DNA from: Enoplolaimus lenunculus | Lineage: Eukaryota; Nematoda; Enoplea; Enoplida; Thoracostomopsidae | Direction of reading: 5' to 3' | Assembly (NCBI GenBank): GCA_030248215.1 | Contig: JASANG010002391.1 | Span: 1 to 64,000 of the forward strand | DNA: 64,000 nt | Shown: one piece after another, positions 30,222-45,622 of the stretch | Layout of the letters: each line of letters starts with the position of its first letter | Numbering within the stretch: position 1 is the first letter of the stretch | The notes under the pieces: model-generated | What the model saw: the letters and a program-made list of their open reading frames with translations, nothing else | Databases searched by the model: none | Told to the model about the DNA's origin: nothing | Translations under genes and position numbers: made by a program

Positions 30222-33200
30222 ATGTCTAAGTATGTTTGGTGTTGTTCAAATCATCCACGCTTAAAGCAAATAGATTTAAACCTTCCACGCATAACGACAG
30301 TTGTCAATCATCCGTTGTTGCCTTTGCGGCTACGAGATGCAGGGTTACGTAACAACAAGATGCCACCGAGGGCGAATCTTTCTTCAAAATCTACGGCTGT
30401 GACAACAGTGGAAGGCGCTAAATTGCAAACACTGATTGTCGATCCTATGGGTAGGGTGTTCAAATTTTAACTCGTATACGTATACTTTCATTTCATATAT
30501 AGATTACAGGTACAGTTCGATTACATTAAATTAGATAACTACTGCGTGCAGCACACCGATAGAATTTTAATTGAGTACCTTCACGAATTACGTATTCTTT
30601 TAGGTGTTGGCATTGACAATACAGATGACTTCGATAGTAAAACCAATTGCGATTTGGAGCTGGCACCACTTGGTGGAATTGTTGTTACTCAGACCTGCAA
30701 GCAAAATAACGATCCAGTGGTGATGGGAAACAGTAATAGAAATCGTAATAGTAGGTCTATAAGTAACGGTTTTGTATAAGAATTCCGCTGCTAAATCTGG
30801 TATTGCTTACCTGAATTTTTATTTTTGTAATGGAATATTCAGTTAATTGATGTTCCCTTTGTATCGAAGTAACCAGTTTAATATATGCCCGTATTGGATA
30901 GTAGAGCGTCACCCAGAACCGAATTGGAAAAAGAAAATAATAGTAATTACAGAACAACTCCGATTAACAAGTTCAAAGCAGTATTGGTTTCAAGTTGTAA
31001 ACTACTGTTTTACATTTGATTGTTAGGACGATGTCCTTACGTATATATGTTACCAATTTAATATAAAATTGAATAATATATATTTGAGTGTCCAGTAAAA
31101 CAAAGACGCCTCACGAAGCGTGGCAACAGCGGCGGCGTCAAATTTTAGATCAATTTACAACGAATGAGAAATTAAGTATCATTTCGAATTTTTTGGCGGA
31201 AGAACAAAACCATCAAACCAGTATCGCAGCCAAGAGTATTGCTTCAAGTCTTGATGATCGAGTAGTGCAAAGGTAGTCAGCGTTTTCACATTCCGTGTTC
31301 TGTCATTGACCCATAAGGATTCAAGCAGGATTACGGTAAATCTGGTACAAGAGGCTACCGGATGTCCGGTTCCGTTTAATATTCGGCAAAAACAGATATC
31401 TGTATTCGCGAAAGAGAGTTAAACGCGTTTTTGCATTAATCGTTGAAAAATGTTTTTATGTCAAAATTAGTGTTTTTGCTATTAGTTCAATTTTCTATTT
31501 GTTACTAAATTGTCCCTGATGTGTTTTTGTAAAACTTGATGATGAAATAGCTGAAAATTCTGTTAAGCAATTTTTTGGCCAGCTTTCTAAAAAGTCGAAC
31601 AGTAATTCGGTGATGAAAATTATTTCAAATTCAGGTTCCGGTTCGTCCATATAAATTCAATCCTGTTCCGGCAAAATTAAATTCCAGTTGGAACCCTGCT
31701 GTATAACTAGCTATTATGTAACTAACTAGTATACGTATATATTAGTTCTAAAGATGTGCTAGGGCTAGGACCCGGCACCGGGGTAGAGGATGCCGGTGCC
31801 GGGGTTATACGGTACCATGGATGGAATCAGAAAAACAGTGTCCCATGGCACAATTTAGCCAGAATCCGAACGCAGCACAGTAAGTTTATTAATTATTACA
31901 TTACCATATGAAAAATGTCGCTTGACGCGATATGGAAAATCAAACGCAGTAATAGTAACTTCACAACATGGGAGTATCAACAAAATGTCGCGTGACGCGA
32001 TATTAAACGATACTTTCCTCCCACGTACTTGCTTACGAGAAAGGTACATAAAATTTGAAGTTTAATATTTTTTGCTGGCCATGGCCCCGGATAAAATCCT
32101 GGCCCAGGACATCTCTAATTAGTTTAATTAGTTAACATTGATAGTAGGACTTTTATATTAAACCTTTATTTTCTCTAGTTCTTAGGGTTACGTGCGATTT
32201 GATTTCAGTACTACCGGGTTCTTGGGTGTGAGTAATCTGAGTAAATTGTTAATATAGGTCCAAAAGAGGTAAATGAACAACTAACACTAACTATATATAA
32301 TTAGCATATTAGCTATGCCAGTTATAGCAGTTGAGTTGGAAAATAATCATTTATAAATTAGTCAGCTACATGCTTATTAGCAGTGCCAAGTATAACATTT
32401 GAATGTCTTATATTTTTAAAAATATTTATGTGCCGTAGGGTTTTGGATCAGAAACACTTAAATATTTCGTTCAAAACTTTTTATACTTGCAAATCAGTAG
32501 GATACTTTCAATTTACTTTGAATTAGCATATTAACTATTCCCTTCCCATTATTGCATTTGAGCATATTGTTAGTAAGTAATACCTAGCTTCGCTCAATAC
32601 GTTTGGTTCCACTACGACTGGTATTAAAATTAGTATCGGTATGAATTCGTAATTGGCAACAATATTTTGCTCTGTTTAAATTTTATACTTATTTCAGGCT
32701 TGAACAGTTGGACCAAGTCGACAACGACAATTTGCGAAAAGAAGGCAATTTGAGTCAAACTGAATACATTGCACGCATTGATGGTTTTCGCAAAGCGCTT
32801 CAAGGTGCATGGGATCAAGATCAAAGGGTAAGTTTTTTGATGATAAAGCTAAATTACAATCTATTATTGATAAGTTAATTCTTTGAAAGCAATTTAATAG
32901 ATAAATGATACAGAATTCATTTGCAATATATCACAACAAATAGGATTAAAATTAAAATTTAAAAATTCCGATTCAGATTGATTGTAGAACCGGAATCGGA
33001 ATTTCGGTTGTACCCTGGCATTAAGGATGCTCGGTCTCGGCAAGTCTCGTTGTTTGGCTGGTCTCGGTATCGCTTTTTCTGAGTCTCGGTGGTTGGCAAA
33101 TCGGGATTAAAAAGGTGAAAAGGCTATAAACAATTGCTATTTTACCTGAGCTAGTTTGAGTTGAAAGGATGTAGTAATGTTTTGCTCGTGTTTTGGACCA

Positions 33201-36200
33201 AATGTATATACCTGAAGCATTTACAATTGATTGTGTTGCTGCAGCAGGTAGCAAGGACGGTTGATTGTTAAGTTTACTATGTTTTTATTGTCTTCATTCA
33301 GAACCAATTCAAGCGATTAAACCCTTAAACGCTTTTCTTTCAAGTTGTACTAGTTTGTTTGTTATTTGTTTTTTATGTCTTGTTTATTGTTTTAGTATCT
33401 CTTTAAGGTTGCATCGATCAAAATCGTTATCCAATGCGCAAAGTTGCTCTCTGACACGTCAGCGACTCGCTTCTATCCATCAAAATTTGTTCTAATCTCT
33501 GATATTCTGGATATGTTTGGCCATTTAGTTTACTCGCGGCTGTTTTCCAAAGCTGCATCCGAAGCCAGCAGCAGTCTGTCAAGTACCGCGTTTTCTCCAC
33601 AGGATATTCCTGAAATTGCAAAAGAAACTACGCGTAATTGGTTCTATAAAGTCGCATCGATACGTGAATTGTTACCTCGATTTTACGTTGAAGTTGCGAT
33701 ACTCAGAGCGTATACGTTTTTGGATACGAATAAGATTGATAGTGTTGTGAGGTAAGATTTGGAAGGAGAAGGAAAATGGGCCTGCGGCCAAGTACGAATT
33801 TGAAATAATACTCATGTGACTTTTGAACCAAATATTTATGACTTGTGAAATCAAAAATGTAGCACATCTGTTGTACTCGATTTATCGTGCTACTGTGTAA
33901 TGCGAAATGTTGCAAATCCTCTGATTTCACAGTTTGCTCGTTTCTGAATCAATTGGATGCGTACTAACGGGTAGTAGGTGTTGCACATAGTTGAGAATAT
34001 AGGTAGTAGAAAACCCTTAAATGGCATTAACCGGGCGTTCAAAAACGGTTTCACCGATTGAAATCTTGGCATACAGTTACTAAGTTACCTGAGGTACAAG
34101 TCGATTTTGGGCAGGAACGGAAGCCGCATATGGGTTGGTAGCAGCTTGTATTATTAAATTTTATTTTAGTCGACTTGCAAGCATGAGTCGCGGGTTTGGA
34201 AATCCTCTTGTCGCGGTATACGCACAGTGTTATTTAATTCGTGCTGCTCTGTCAGTTGATGCAAGCGGAAATGTTGATTTTATGCTCAAAATGCTCAGTG
34301 ATACTTTGTTTAGTTCTGCGCGGGTAGCTTATTGCAGGGAAAATGGTATGCGTTATATTGTATTGAGCCAATTTCAGGTACCTGTTTAATGGTAAAGTTT
34401 AGTTCTAAAATCCTTTCAACTAAACTTGTAGCTGCAAGTTTTCGGGCAAAGATTTGCATGGGTAATTAGAGCGTAATTCTGTTTCTTGAACTACAACTTT
34501 AAAATACGAACAAAACTATTGTAAATTATTATTAATCTGAATATAAATAATAGTATAAAATATATACTACGTATATTTAGTTTTAAGTTGTTAGAACCGG
34601 GAAAAAACAATACTGGAAGTGGTTATCCGGTCACGCTGGAGTGATTGTAGCGAACTGCCATAAGAAGCTGTATTCTAAACTATGTGAGCACTATATTCGT
34701 TTACAAGCAGGCCATCGTTGGCAGCTGTCAATCTCAAGTTATGCCTTGAGCTAAGGCTAATCAAGGGTTGGAAACGAGCCAAATTTCAATGCTCAACCAT
34801 TCTGTAATTTGAAAGTTATAGAGCTAACCCAAACTGGCTGATACGTGCTACAAACATTTGAAAATATGGCCAAGAGTAATTGCGTTGTTTTATTTAAATA
34901 TCAGATATATCCTTTATCGCAGTTAACATAATTTGTTTGTCTGTATTTCAGATACTAAAAAAGCAACTGCCAGTAATGATTTCATTGAAGTGTCGCTTTT
35001 TGAACCGGCGCTGGACTGGATTGTGTATGGGATCGCACAGACAGCTTCAGATTCGGTTTTGGACAAGGTGAATGTAGTGGTGTTCAAATTTTAAATTAAA
35101 AATTTTTTATAAACTGCGTTTCTCTAGGCTGCTGGCGACAGGAACGGTAACCGTCTCTTCTATGGGGAAAACGTGGGGAGGCTAAATGTGGGACCAACAG
35201 TAAACTTTTTCTACGGTAAAATTTGTGTTTATGGTTTTGGATCTTTCCTACAATACGTATTTTTATATGGAAGTTTCAAAAAATTTTGGTGCAACTACAT
35301 ACCTACGCTTAAGCGACCTAAAATTGATTTGCGAGACACAACCTACTGTGAATTATACACTGTATTATCAAAGTCTAATTGTAAATTACTTTGGTGTTTG
35401 CAGAGGAAGGTGGCGAAAAGAGGGAAGTTAACTGGGATGGTCGAAGTCCAGCAACTAGCATGCAGACGGGGACCCTCTCCCACTAGGGAAACCCAAGTAA
35501 AACAAAATTTTTAGGCATAGTTTCAATCGTCTTTGTGTTTGACGTGATTTGACTTATATTTCAAATTTTAAAATAAACTGCTATTTTGGGTTTTTCCGTT
35601 AAGGTCCGTCCAGCTGTATTGGTGTGATTGGTATCAAATGTTCATTGGTGTTGCGAAGCTACAATTTTTGCGTTTTTTAAAGCAGCTAGCATATTCTGTC
35701 CTACTTTTAAAATTACGTTGACAAAATAATTCTGACCCTATATATAGTTGTAGTACGGCACCGTCCGTCGACGTCCGTAACCATGCGTCATACATTAAAT
35801 TTTTTTAAAAAGTATAGCGCTACACCAAGTGTTTTAAATTTTTAAATTTTATAGGTGTTACAACTATATTTCAAAGCGGCTTCCGAATCACGTACTGATA
35901 CCAGTTCTGTGTCTGCAGTGATTTTGCAACAATTTCTTGTCGCAATTTTGTCCAATTTTCCCGAAAGATTTGTCGCCGTGCGTGCGTCTGAATTTTTGAG
36001 GCTGGTGTCCGAAATGTCAACTGAGTGCTCTTCAGAAAAATTACGATCTCTTAGTGCTTTAGGTATGTTCTTTTAACGAAAAGTTTGAGATGTTTATTAA
36101 CACAAGAACAACATCCAACTGCATAGTTTGGTTTGGATAATTTTGCAACACAGCATTGCATTTTTTCTCTAAATAACTGGGCATTCGTTTTATACCGACG

Positions 36201-39200
36201 AGGTGGGGGGTGGTTTCAACAATGACATCCTGGTTTGCAACCTGTGGAATTTTGAGTGGGGTGTAATGTTTACCTACTAAATTGCTGTTTTAAAGAAAAA
36301 CTCCACTTAATCATGTCTGATCGCGTGTATGTAAACCAGGGTGCAACCGGCATTCCAATTCCGATTAGAATTCCGATGCAAAACAAGTTCCGATTTCGAT
36401 TCCCATTGCACAATCAATCGGAATTGAAATTGTGAAATTTTAACTTTAACCTTACTTGTTGTGACACGTTGCATAAAAATTCCGCATCATTTATTTTTTC
36501 TGGTTCCAATTCCGGTATAGATTAGCTGTTTCGATTCCGATTCCGGTATAACGCTGTTCCGTTTTGCACCCTGATGTAAACATACTCTACACGCTTATCC
36601 CTTGGTGGGGGTAGAGAGGGGCAAAGCGCGTTTAGGAGCTTTCGCTGAGCTTGCAGTTTCCTAGTAGCTAATCCCCAGAATATAATTAAATGCACACCAT
36701 GGCGTAAAATATATTGTTGACTAGACGGTGTTTTGGTTATATTCATACTTTATCTGCTGATTAGCTATATATTTCAGGTAACTGCCTGATCACTTGTGAG
36801 CCGCCTGAAAACAAACTGCGAATTTTAAACGATGCATGGCGGATTGTGAGACGCGTCAACACTCGACAAGAATATATAACAGCTGCGAGCGTATGGTTTC
36901 GCTATGTGTGTAGGTATTTCGGAGCTCACGAAGTGAATACGTTGCTGGCTGATTTTGTATCAACTATGAAGCAGTTTTTTAGTGCCAACGATGCCACGTT
37001 TTATTATGGGTGTACAGTGAGTCGTAGTGGGTTCGCTAATGGACAACCAGAATTTAGCAATACGGATGAAAAAACTTATTCGGGTGATGCTATGCGGCCG
37101 AGTCTGGCAATAGATGCTAAATGTCAAGGGACGGGACTGGGCGCCGTGGAGCCGGAGTCTGAGACTGACGTGTACGAAACTATTGTTGCGAATATTTTAG
37201 ACCCATTGTTAGAGTTTACCCCGCAATCCGGAGGCAACTTTAAAACCATATTTGCGATGGACGCATTTGTAGCACTAATTGATTTGTTTCAAACTGTTAA
37301 TATACAAGCTAGACGTCGGGCAGAAGTTGCTATTCGAGTTCTCGAGGCTTTTGCTGCTTATCAGTTTACAAGCAGTGAAAGTTTAATGCTTGCTGGGCAT
37401 ATCTTAAGCCTAGCGCGTAGTGTACACGACGCTACTGTTAATGCTCAAACCAGCGCAGATGAAATTCGATCGAAAAGCGCTCTGCTGATAAAAGTGCTGA
37501 ATAAATTTGATTTTGGGCTTGAAAATGCCGAACGCCAGCTAAGTTTTTATGTAGACGTGCGCGCGGCGCTATATAATTTGCCAGAGGTTTTGGCGCACTT
37601 AGTTTGCGCTGTAAATCGACTAGCTATGTTCGTTCATCGACGTGCGACGACAAGTCAGAGCGGTTGCAGAATTGACGGCAAATTGTTGGGCACGCGCGCG
37701 GTAGCCATGCATCAGGATGTCGGAAAAATACGCAACGCCACCGGAGCTAGCAATGCCGCGCCGTTAAGGCGCCCTTCGAAGCGTATAGCGGCGTTTGAAC
37801 GAGCTTGTATCGCGTACGTTTATATTACGATTCCGTCTATTTTTGATCCCTTAACACAGTTGCGGTTGTATACAGAAGCTGCTGGTGTTGCATTGGTATG
37901 CAATTGTTTGCCGCAATTGGATGCAATTTTGAAGTCAGCAATTGGTGTAATTCAGTACATTCCGTATCAGGTAAGGGTGTGCGGCTGGTCGAGAAATAAA
38001 AAAGCACTTGTTTATTTTCTAGAAACTCTAGTGTTAATTTGATATTTTTGGTGATGGTTTCATTACCGTTAGGTATTTTATTTTCCTAAGCTGCATCCTC
38101 AGTATGTTTTGCTAGCTAAGTCCTTATGTGGGAAGGTTTCTTGTGGGCGTAAGTAAACGAATACCAATAAAAGATTTTTTCCTGTGTCATTAAATTTTTC
38201 GAGACTCGTTTTGGAAATCGTGAGTCTGCGCTTGATGGTGAACTCAGATCAACCTAGGCCGCTAGAGTGAAGGAACCGGCATTTTCACGGTTTCGAGCCA
38301 AATTATTCATAATCATTTGAATATTGGAAACTTTGTTTTTAAAAATTTTTACTTCGAAACAAACGTTTTTGCAATTAGTTCAATTTTGTTAATAAACTGT
38401 TTCTGGTGTGTTTTCACAAAACTTGGTGGTGAAATAGCTGAAAATTTGCTTAAACCGTTTTTTGGCAAGATTTCCAAAAAGTCAAACTGTAATTCGCGGT
38501 GATGAAAATTAATCCAAATTCCGGTTCATGTAAAGAAATTCAATTCCTGTTCCGGCAAAATTTACCTCCTGTTGGAACATTGGTGTTTACATGTTATATA
38601 CGAGAGACCTGGCATGGTTAAATATCATTTTTCTTAAAACAGTAAAATATGTGTCGGTTAAAAGTGCTTCAAAATTTTCATCTGGTTGAAGCTCACCCAC
38701 TAATTCGGCTCCAAGCGAATGCTCAGTATGCTGTGTATTTTGTCTGGTTTTTAGATTCACTTCCCAGGCCAAAAGCCGCAATCTAGTGAGCCTACACTTG
38801 CGGCGTATTTGCAAAATCTTCTCTCACTTCTGCTCGTTGTGCCTGATTGCCCAGATACTGGAACGTTGCATTGTTTTCGGTCGCTGCTTACAGCGATACA
38901 CAAGTATCCATGGAGCCGAGATGGAAGTAACCATGGCAACGCTACAAGGAGCGATTGGCAGTGTAAGTTGATGTGTACTGCACTTGGATGGCTATCAGTT
39001 GCGACACGGGAACGATATCCGTATGCCGTTAGCGGGATTGAGTCGAACGATGTGTTGTACGGAGGCGAGCCTCGGTTTTTGAAAGAGGTTAGTGTTAATT
39101 TCTTACGGTTTTGGCTATTTTATACAATATTAGGTGGTTTTGCTTGTTGCGGTTGTTTGTTTGTTTGTTTGTTTGTTTGTTTGTTTGTTTGTTTGTTTGT

Positions 39201-39858
39201 TTGTTTGCTTGCTTGCTTGCTTGTTTGTTTGAATCTGAAATACAGTGAACGGACAAGCTTGAAAACGTTACCAGTTCTGGGATTACTTGTCAACCAAAAC
39301 TGCCGTTGAAGGATCTCTAAACAGAATACTGTATCGTGAAAGTTACCATAAGATGGTAACGTATAAAACGGCCCAGGTTGAATAAATCCCACCCCACAAA
39401 AATGGACTGAAGAGTAGGCCAGTTCGTGTTGTGAGTTATGAATACTGTCCATTGCCAATATTTCTTATATTTTGTTTCAACTTCAGGTGAATTTAATGGC
39501 AAACACGCTGTTATCGTTGATTTTGGATTATATAAAACAAATTAACGTTGCGCCTGCAACACAAAATAATGCAGCAACGACAGCAACTGCCAGTATTTCT
39601 GCTCATCACGTTGCACTCATTGCAAACCGACGCATTGATTGCACTTGTACGCTAATTGCAACTGTTTTATCACATTCTGATTTGTCAAATGATAACATGC
39701 GCGCGTTACTATCGTCACTGTGGAATTCAATACTCAAATGTGATTCGACCCCTCAGCAGGCTGAGGCACGAAAACGTCTTCGACAATTGGTTCTGCTAGC
39801 AAAAAGTTTGGAATTGTCTGATGATATTGTAGAACCGATGGAGCGGACGCTGAACTAG
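30222..39858 (+). CDS. VPS35L: VPS35L (retriever/Commander complex subunit), 11 exons
   Basis: VPS35-like scaffold of the retriever complex, which with CCC recycles endosomal membrane cargo. Inferred exons: 30222-30450, 30604-30773, 31106-31272, 32698-32827, 33408-33751, 34170-34345, 34952-35067, 35855-36062, 36778-37970, 38755-39087 and 39487-39858. Phases agree at every junction, giving 1145 residues (human 963). Diagnostic matches: TTNEKLSI, LLSDTSATRFYPSKFVLISD, ETTRNWFYKVASIRELLPRF, GNPLVAVYAQCYLIR, FEPALDWI, CEPPENKLRILNDAWRI, HEVNTLLADFVS, RQLSFYVDVRA, CIAYVYITIPS, VVPDCPDTGTLHCFRSLL and GIESNDVLYGG. Exon 36778-37970 has about 50 extra residues (VSRSGFANG...) opening with GTGAGT, possibly an in-frame intron. 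Junctions of exons 2 and 3 are least certain. Introns hold several MITEs. A neighbouring AATAAA at 39939 suits its 3' end. Confidence 0.93.
31357..31698 (+). mobile_element. hAT-like CAGGGTT family element, copy 3 (VPS35L intron)
   Basis: Shares AAACTTGATGATGAAATAGC, TAAGCAATTTTTTGGCCAGC and AGTAATTCGGTGATGAAAAT with the other copies and ends in a clean CCAGTTGGAACCCTG. The left end is worn (GGCTACCGGATGTCCGGTTCC). It sits in intron 3. Confidence 0.65.
31748..32118. mobile_element. TIR element with AGATGT(G/C)CT ends (VPS35L intron)
   Basis: The left end CTAAAGATGTGCTAGGGCTAGG and the complement of the right end (TTAGAGATGTCCTGGGCCAGG) are inverted repeats. Inside, GCCGGTGCCGGGG repeats follow the left end, and AATGTCGC(T/G)TGACGCGATAT occurs twice at about 31914 and 31983. 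No coding capacity; seen once. Confidence 0.5.
33025..33130 (+). mobile_element. GGTCTCGG-ended element, left fragment (VPS35L intron)
   Basis: GGATGCTCGGTCTCGGCAAG, GGCTGGTCTCGGTATCGC and GAGTCTCGGTGGTTGGCAAA, the same order as the left arm of 41075-41423. The right arm is absent. Confidence 0.5.
35745..35815 (+). repeat. Decayed relative of the GACGTACGG foldback (VPS35L intron)
   Basis: GTACGGCACCGTCCGTCGAC and GTCCGTAACCATGCGTCA resemble the GC-rich foldback at 39966-40107, but only one arm is recognisable. Confidence 0.4.
36337..36573. mobile_element. hAT-like MITE with perfect 8-bp TSD (VPS35L intron)
   Basis: Ends CAGGGTGCAACCGG and, at the right, GTTTTGCACCCTG. A perfect 8-bp duplication ATGTAAAC flanks it (36329-36336 and 36574-36581). 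Subterminal GATTCCGATTCCGG-type repeats face each other. CAGGG ends with an 8-bp duplication are typical of hAT transposons. Confidence 0.85.
38263..38582 (+). mobile_element. hAT-like CAGGGTT family element, copy 4 (VPS35L intron)
   Basis: Matches the family core (GAATATTGGAAACTTTG, AATAAACTGTTTCTGGTG, TCACAAAACTTGGTGGTG) and ends CTGTTGGAACATTG. Start near GGAACCGGCATTTTCACGG; termini worn. Confidence 0.6.
39150..39230 (+). repeat. (TTTG)n then (CTTG)n microsatellite (VPS35L intron)
   Basis: About 13 TTTG/GTTT units followed by four CTTG units, 60 bp after the last-but-one exon's donor. The open frames across it on both strands are artefacts. Confidence 0.92.
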
Positions 39859-39938
39859 CTACGTACTTTTCTAGCCAATCAGATAGATGGCTCAGAGATT
39901 TATTTGTACATGTTTACATTTCCACACGAAAAGTTTTT

Positions 39939-39944
39939 AATAAA
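39939..39944 (+). terminator. Poly(A) signal, VPS35L
   Basis: AATAAA 81 bp after the VPS35L stop codon, overlapping a second AATAAA-like word; a normal distance for a short 3' UTR. Confidence 0.65.
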
Positions 39945-39965
39945 ATAAACTTCGTCTTAGGGTTA

Positions 39966-40107
39966 GGGTTGCGCTACATTTGACGTACGGTGGCCGTCCA
40001 TCGTCATGCGTCGGGCGGCGCCGTACGGGTGGCGGACGGCGCCAGACGGTATCGTGCAGGAGACGGACGGCGCCGTACGTCAAAAAATGTATAACGCAAC
40101 GCTTCTG
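39966..40107. mobile_element. GC-rich foldback element (GTTGCG...GACGTACGG ends)
   Basis: The left arm GTTGCGCTACATTTGACGTACGG-like and right arm (complement of GTTGCGTTATACATTTTTTG plus GACGTACGG) are inverted repeats. The centre is built of GGCGGCGCCGTACGG and GGACGGCGCC words, unusual in this AT-rich region. It lies directly after the VPS35L poly(A) signal. Confidence 0.6.
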
Positions 40108-40646
40108 TTTAGTCTAGCGTAAGCGTTAGGGATATAATAAACAAAACTGTGGGAGGAACTGTGTTGCTTTCAATCAAAATTACCGTAGGAAGGTAACAAG
40201 TATACAACAATTTGTTTAGTAATCAGCGGTTGCAGAGACGTGGCTTGCATCGTTGTCTAAAACATTTCAGATAAACCTCAATTTTCGGATTACATACAAT
40301 ATTGTCTTAAAATATCAAGACTCGTAGTAAGCATATCCTCCTTATCTTTACTTGAAGGATTATAACTAAACCTAGGACTAATACTAATTTTATGCAAAAA
40401 TTTGTCTAACGCTTAAACCTCTGCGAAAAAAAGGTACACAACTCCTCAAAGTGTTGTATAAACATATCAGTTTTTATTACGATTGTTATTTAACCATTTA
40501 TGTTATACAAAGTAAAATTAATACATTTTTAGTTTATATCGGAACATAAGTGATATTGTTTTTTGAGCGAATCGCGTTTTAATAACCAATACACTTAATT
40601 GTTTATACTGTGCGTGAATGAATGAATGGCTTAGAAACCTGTAGGA

Positions 40647-40972
40647 CAGGGTGTAACCGGAGGTGAAAAATACCAGAGCAGGAGGTTAACGAAACTTGCC
40701 GGAGCCAGCGGTGAAGGGAAATTAAGCAGTAAAAATGATGGTTAATTAGTTAATTTTTGCCTATATCTGCAAAATGTTTTTAACTTGTTTGGTTTTATAC
40801 GCTAATTTTATGCGAAATTTTAAAATTCTTTCCTGAAAATTGTGTCAAAAGTAAAACGACACACGCTAAGCAGATAAATTTTGCAAAACTGCAATGATGT
40901 TACTACCAAAATTGCAGGAACCTCGGGCAAAAATTCTGCCGGAGCCGGAGGCAGACCTCCTGCTGTACCCTG
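40647..40972 (-). mobile_element. CAGGGTGTAACCGGAGG-ended MITE, copy 1
   Basis: Left CAGGGTGTAACCGGAGG and right end complement CAGGGTACAGCAGGAGG. Interior words (TCTGCCGGAGCCGGAGGCAG, TTTGCAAAACTGCAATGATG) recur at 47960-48263 and 16575-16690. It abuts a telomere-hexamer MITE fragment that begins at 40973. Confidence 0.65.
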
Positions 40973-41066
40973 TCCTAAGCCTGCCAAGAAAAAAATTAGT
41001 CTAAAGCTTAGGCTTACTCTATTGCAGTCATTCAGAAACACGTTCTGCCCCTGATCTTTACATGGG
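40973..41066 (-). mobile_element. Telomere-hexamer MITE, right-end fragment
   Basis: CCTAAGCCTGCC, then TTAGTCTAAAGCTTAGGC, ACTCTATTGCAGTCATTCAG and the right end CTGATCTTTACATGGGTAA. The left half was lost or displaced by the element at 40647-40972. Confidence 0.6.
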
Positions 41067-41074
41067 TAAAGAAT

Positions 41075-41423
41075 AGGAATGGTCTCGGGATTTGGCTGTT
41101 CTCTGTCCCGTTTTTTTCAGTCTCGGTGGTTTGCAAACCGAGACCAAAGAGGTGAAAAAGTGATAAGTTTGAGAAACTTAATGACCCCTCCTGTTAACCA
41201 AAATTCTATGTTTGAAAGGAAACCCACAACACTTTGATTTTATTGTGACAAAGCACACACAGTTGCATTTTCGCGTTTAAAACATTTAAGGCATCGCATA
41301 GAAAATTATGGGTCATAGCTTCGAATTATGGATAGTCCGACGGTGATTTGAGACAGGCCAAAAGTCTCGGTCTCGGTAGGTTGGTTCTCGGCCTCGCCTT
41401 TTTGACCGAGACCGCCCATCCCT
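41075..41423. mobile_element. GGTCTCGG-ended element, full copy
   Basis: Starts AGGAATGGTCTCGGGATTTGG and ends GACCGAGACCGCCCATCCCT; the complement of the end (AGGGATGGGCGGTCTCGGTC) shows the inverted repeat. Several CGGTCTCGG words form the arms and AT-rich sequence lies between. No clear 8-bp flank. Confidence 0.6.
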
Positions 41424-41677
41424 GTTCCGAACACGTGTTAGAATTCGTGGACGTAGACGGTTCATTTCAACGATAGTGTTATGTTGAACAACCTGTATTC
41501 GAATAGATCTTACTCAGCGTCGGTGGTTTAAACTGACATGATCAACAAACACCCAAAACACACCAAAAACCTTAGTGTCCGCTGGCTTTTTATACCTGTC
41601 GTAATGTATGTTTAATTTTAAAACAGAACATCACACAAAATTGACAAAGTGTCTTAATGCAGAATGTGTGCAAATAG

Positions 41678-42020
41678 CAGGGTTCCATCGGAATTCAGAT
41701 TCCGGCTAAAATTCCGGCAAAATTTGACACTTCCGATTCCGGCTGACTGCTGTTCCGATGCCGGAATTGTGATTTTTCGCTTATGAGTTTTTAAGATGAT
41801 TGTACTTAGATTTTGTTTGTTTCGTTTTTTCATTCATTTGCAATTAAGTGAATATTCCGAGTTGTTACGTGTATTCGATCAGCTATATAAACAATTTTTA
41901 CTGAAACTGAACAGTAACGGAAACTAGGCATACTGCAACAAAGTTAAAACTGATACACCTTTAACTTTTTAGTAGAATTACTAAAACTTGATTCCGATTC
42001 CGGTTCCGATAGAAAAATTT
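41678..42020. mobile_element. CAGGGTTCCATCGG-started element upstream of HTATIP2
   Basis: Starts CAGGGTTCCATCGGAATTCAG with facing ATTCCGATTCCGG words near 41740 and 41990. Its right end is unclear near 42020. It lies within 200 bp of the HTATIP2-like start codon, so it may overlap the promoter. Confidence 0.45.
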
Positions 42021-42175
42021 GTGTGTTTTCCAAGAAATTTCTCTTGTTAGCCGTCCAGTTGCACTCGGCTGAGTTTCCGTTATTAGTTGTGCTTTCAGGG
42101 TTTAGCAGGTGTAGTTTACGTTACTCGGTATATTACAGCATTCCAACGTGTAGTTAGTTATCTTTGGTTTGAACG

Positions 42176-45291
<3,116 letters not shown>

Positions 45292-45616
45292 AACATGTGG
45301 CAGGACGCTCCATGAGTCTGGACTCCCAACACTGGATTCAGTCTATCAGGAAGAGTGTTTAGGTTTCGGTATGTATTTAAGCTAACTTTCGGAAGCTCTG
45401 CCAAAATTGCGTGGTTCAAACTACGTATAATCAAAGGTTTTGTTAATGTTAGAAAAGGAAAAGAATGGCGTTTGCTGACCACGGAACCGAGATTTCGTTG
45501 GATATATTTGAACTTTATCTTTGGATGCTTTAGGTTGTATAAAGTTTTAATTTAAGGCGTAGCTTTTGGCGTTGTTGTAGTTCGGCAGTTTTATTCGTTT
45601 TTGGTTAATTTTTTAA

Positions 45617-45622
45617 AATAAA
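45617..45622 (+). terminator. Poly(A) signal, HTATIP2-like gene
   Basis: AATAAA 326 bp after the stop codon, followed by a T-rich stretch. It is the first canonical signal I see downstream. Confidence 0.5.

Noticed and set aside
34346-34377. Downstream donor (CAG/GTACCT) for the VPS35L exon at 34170
   Set aside because: It would put the next exon in the wrong frame; the GTATGC donor after 34345 restores SLFEPALDWI.
35131-35514. Extra VPS35L exon after TTTCTCTAG
   Set aside because: The frame is open but has no similarity to VPS35L, and exons 34952-35067 and 35855-36062 join in phase without it.
39120-39458. Frames with repeated Cys-Leu-Phe-Val or Lys-Gln-Thr-Asn
   Set aside because: Translation of the TTTG/CTTG microsatellite inside a VPS35L intron.
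39955-39972. TTAGGGTTAGGG as a vertebrate-type telomere repeat
   Set aside because: Only two units and next to a foldback element; too short to mean anything, whereas TTAGGC is abundant.
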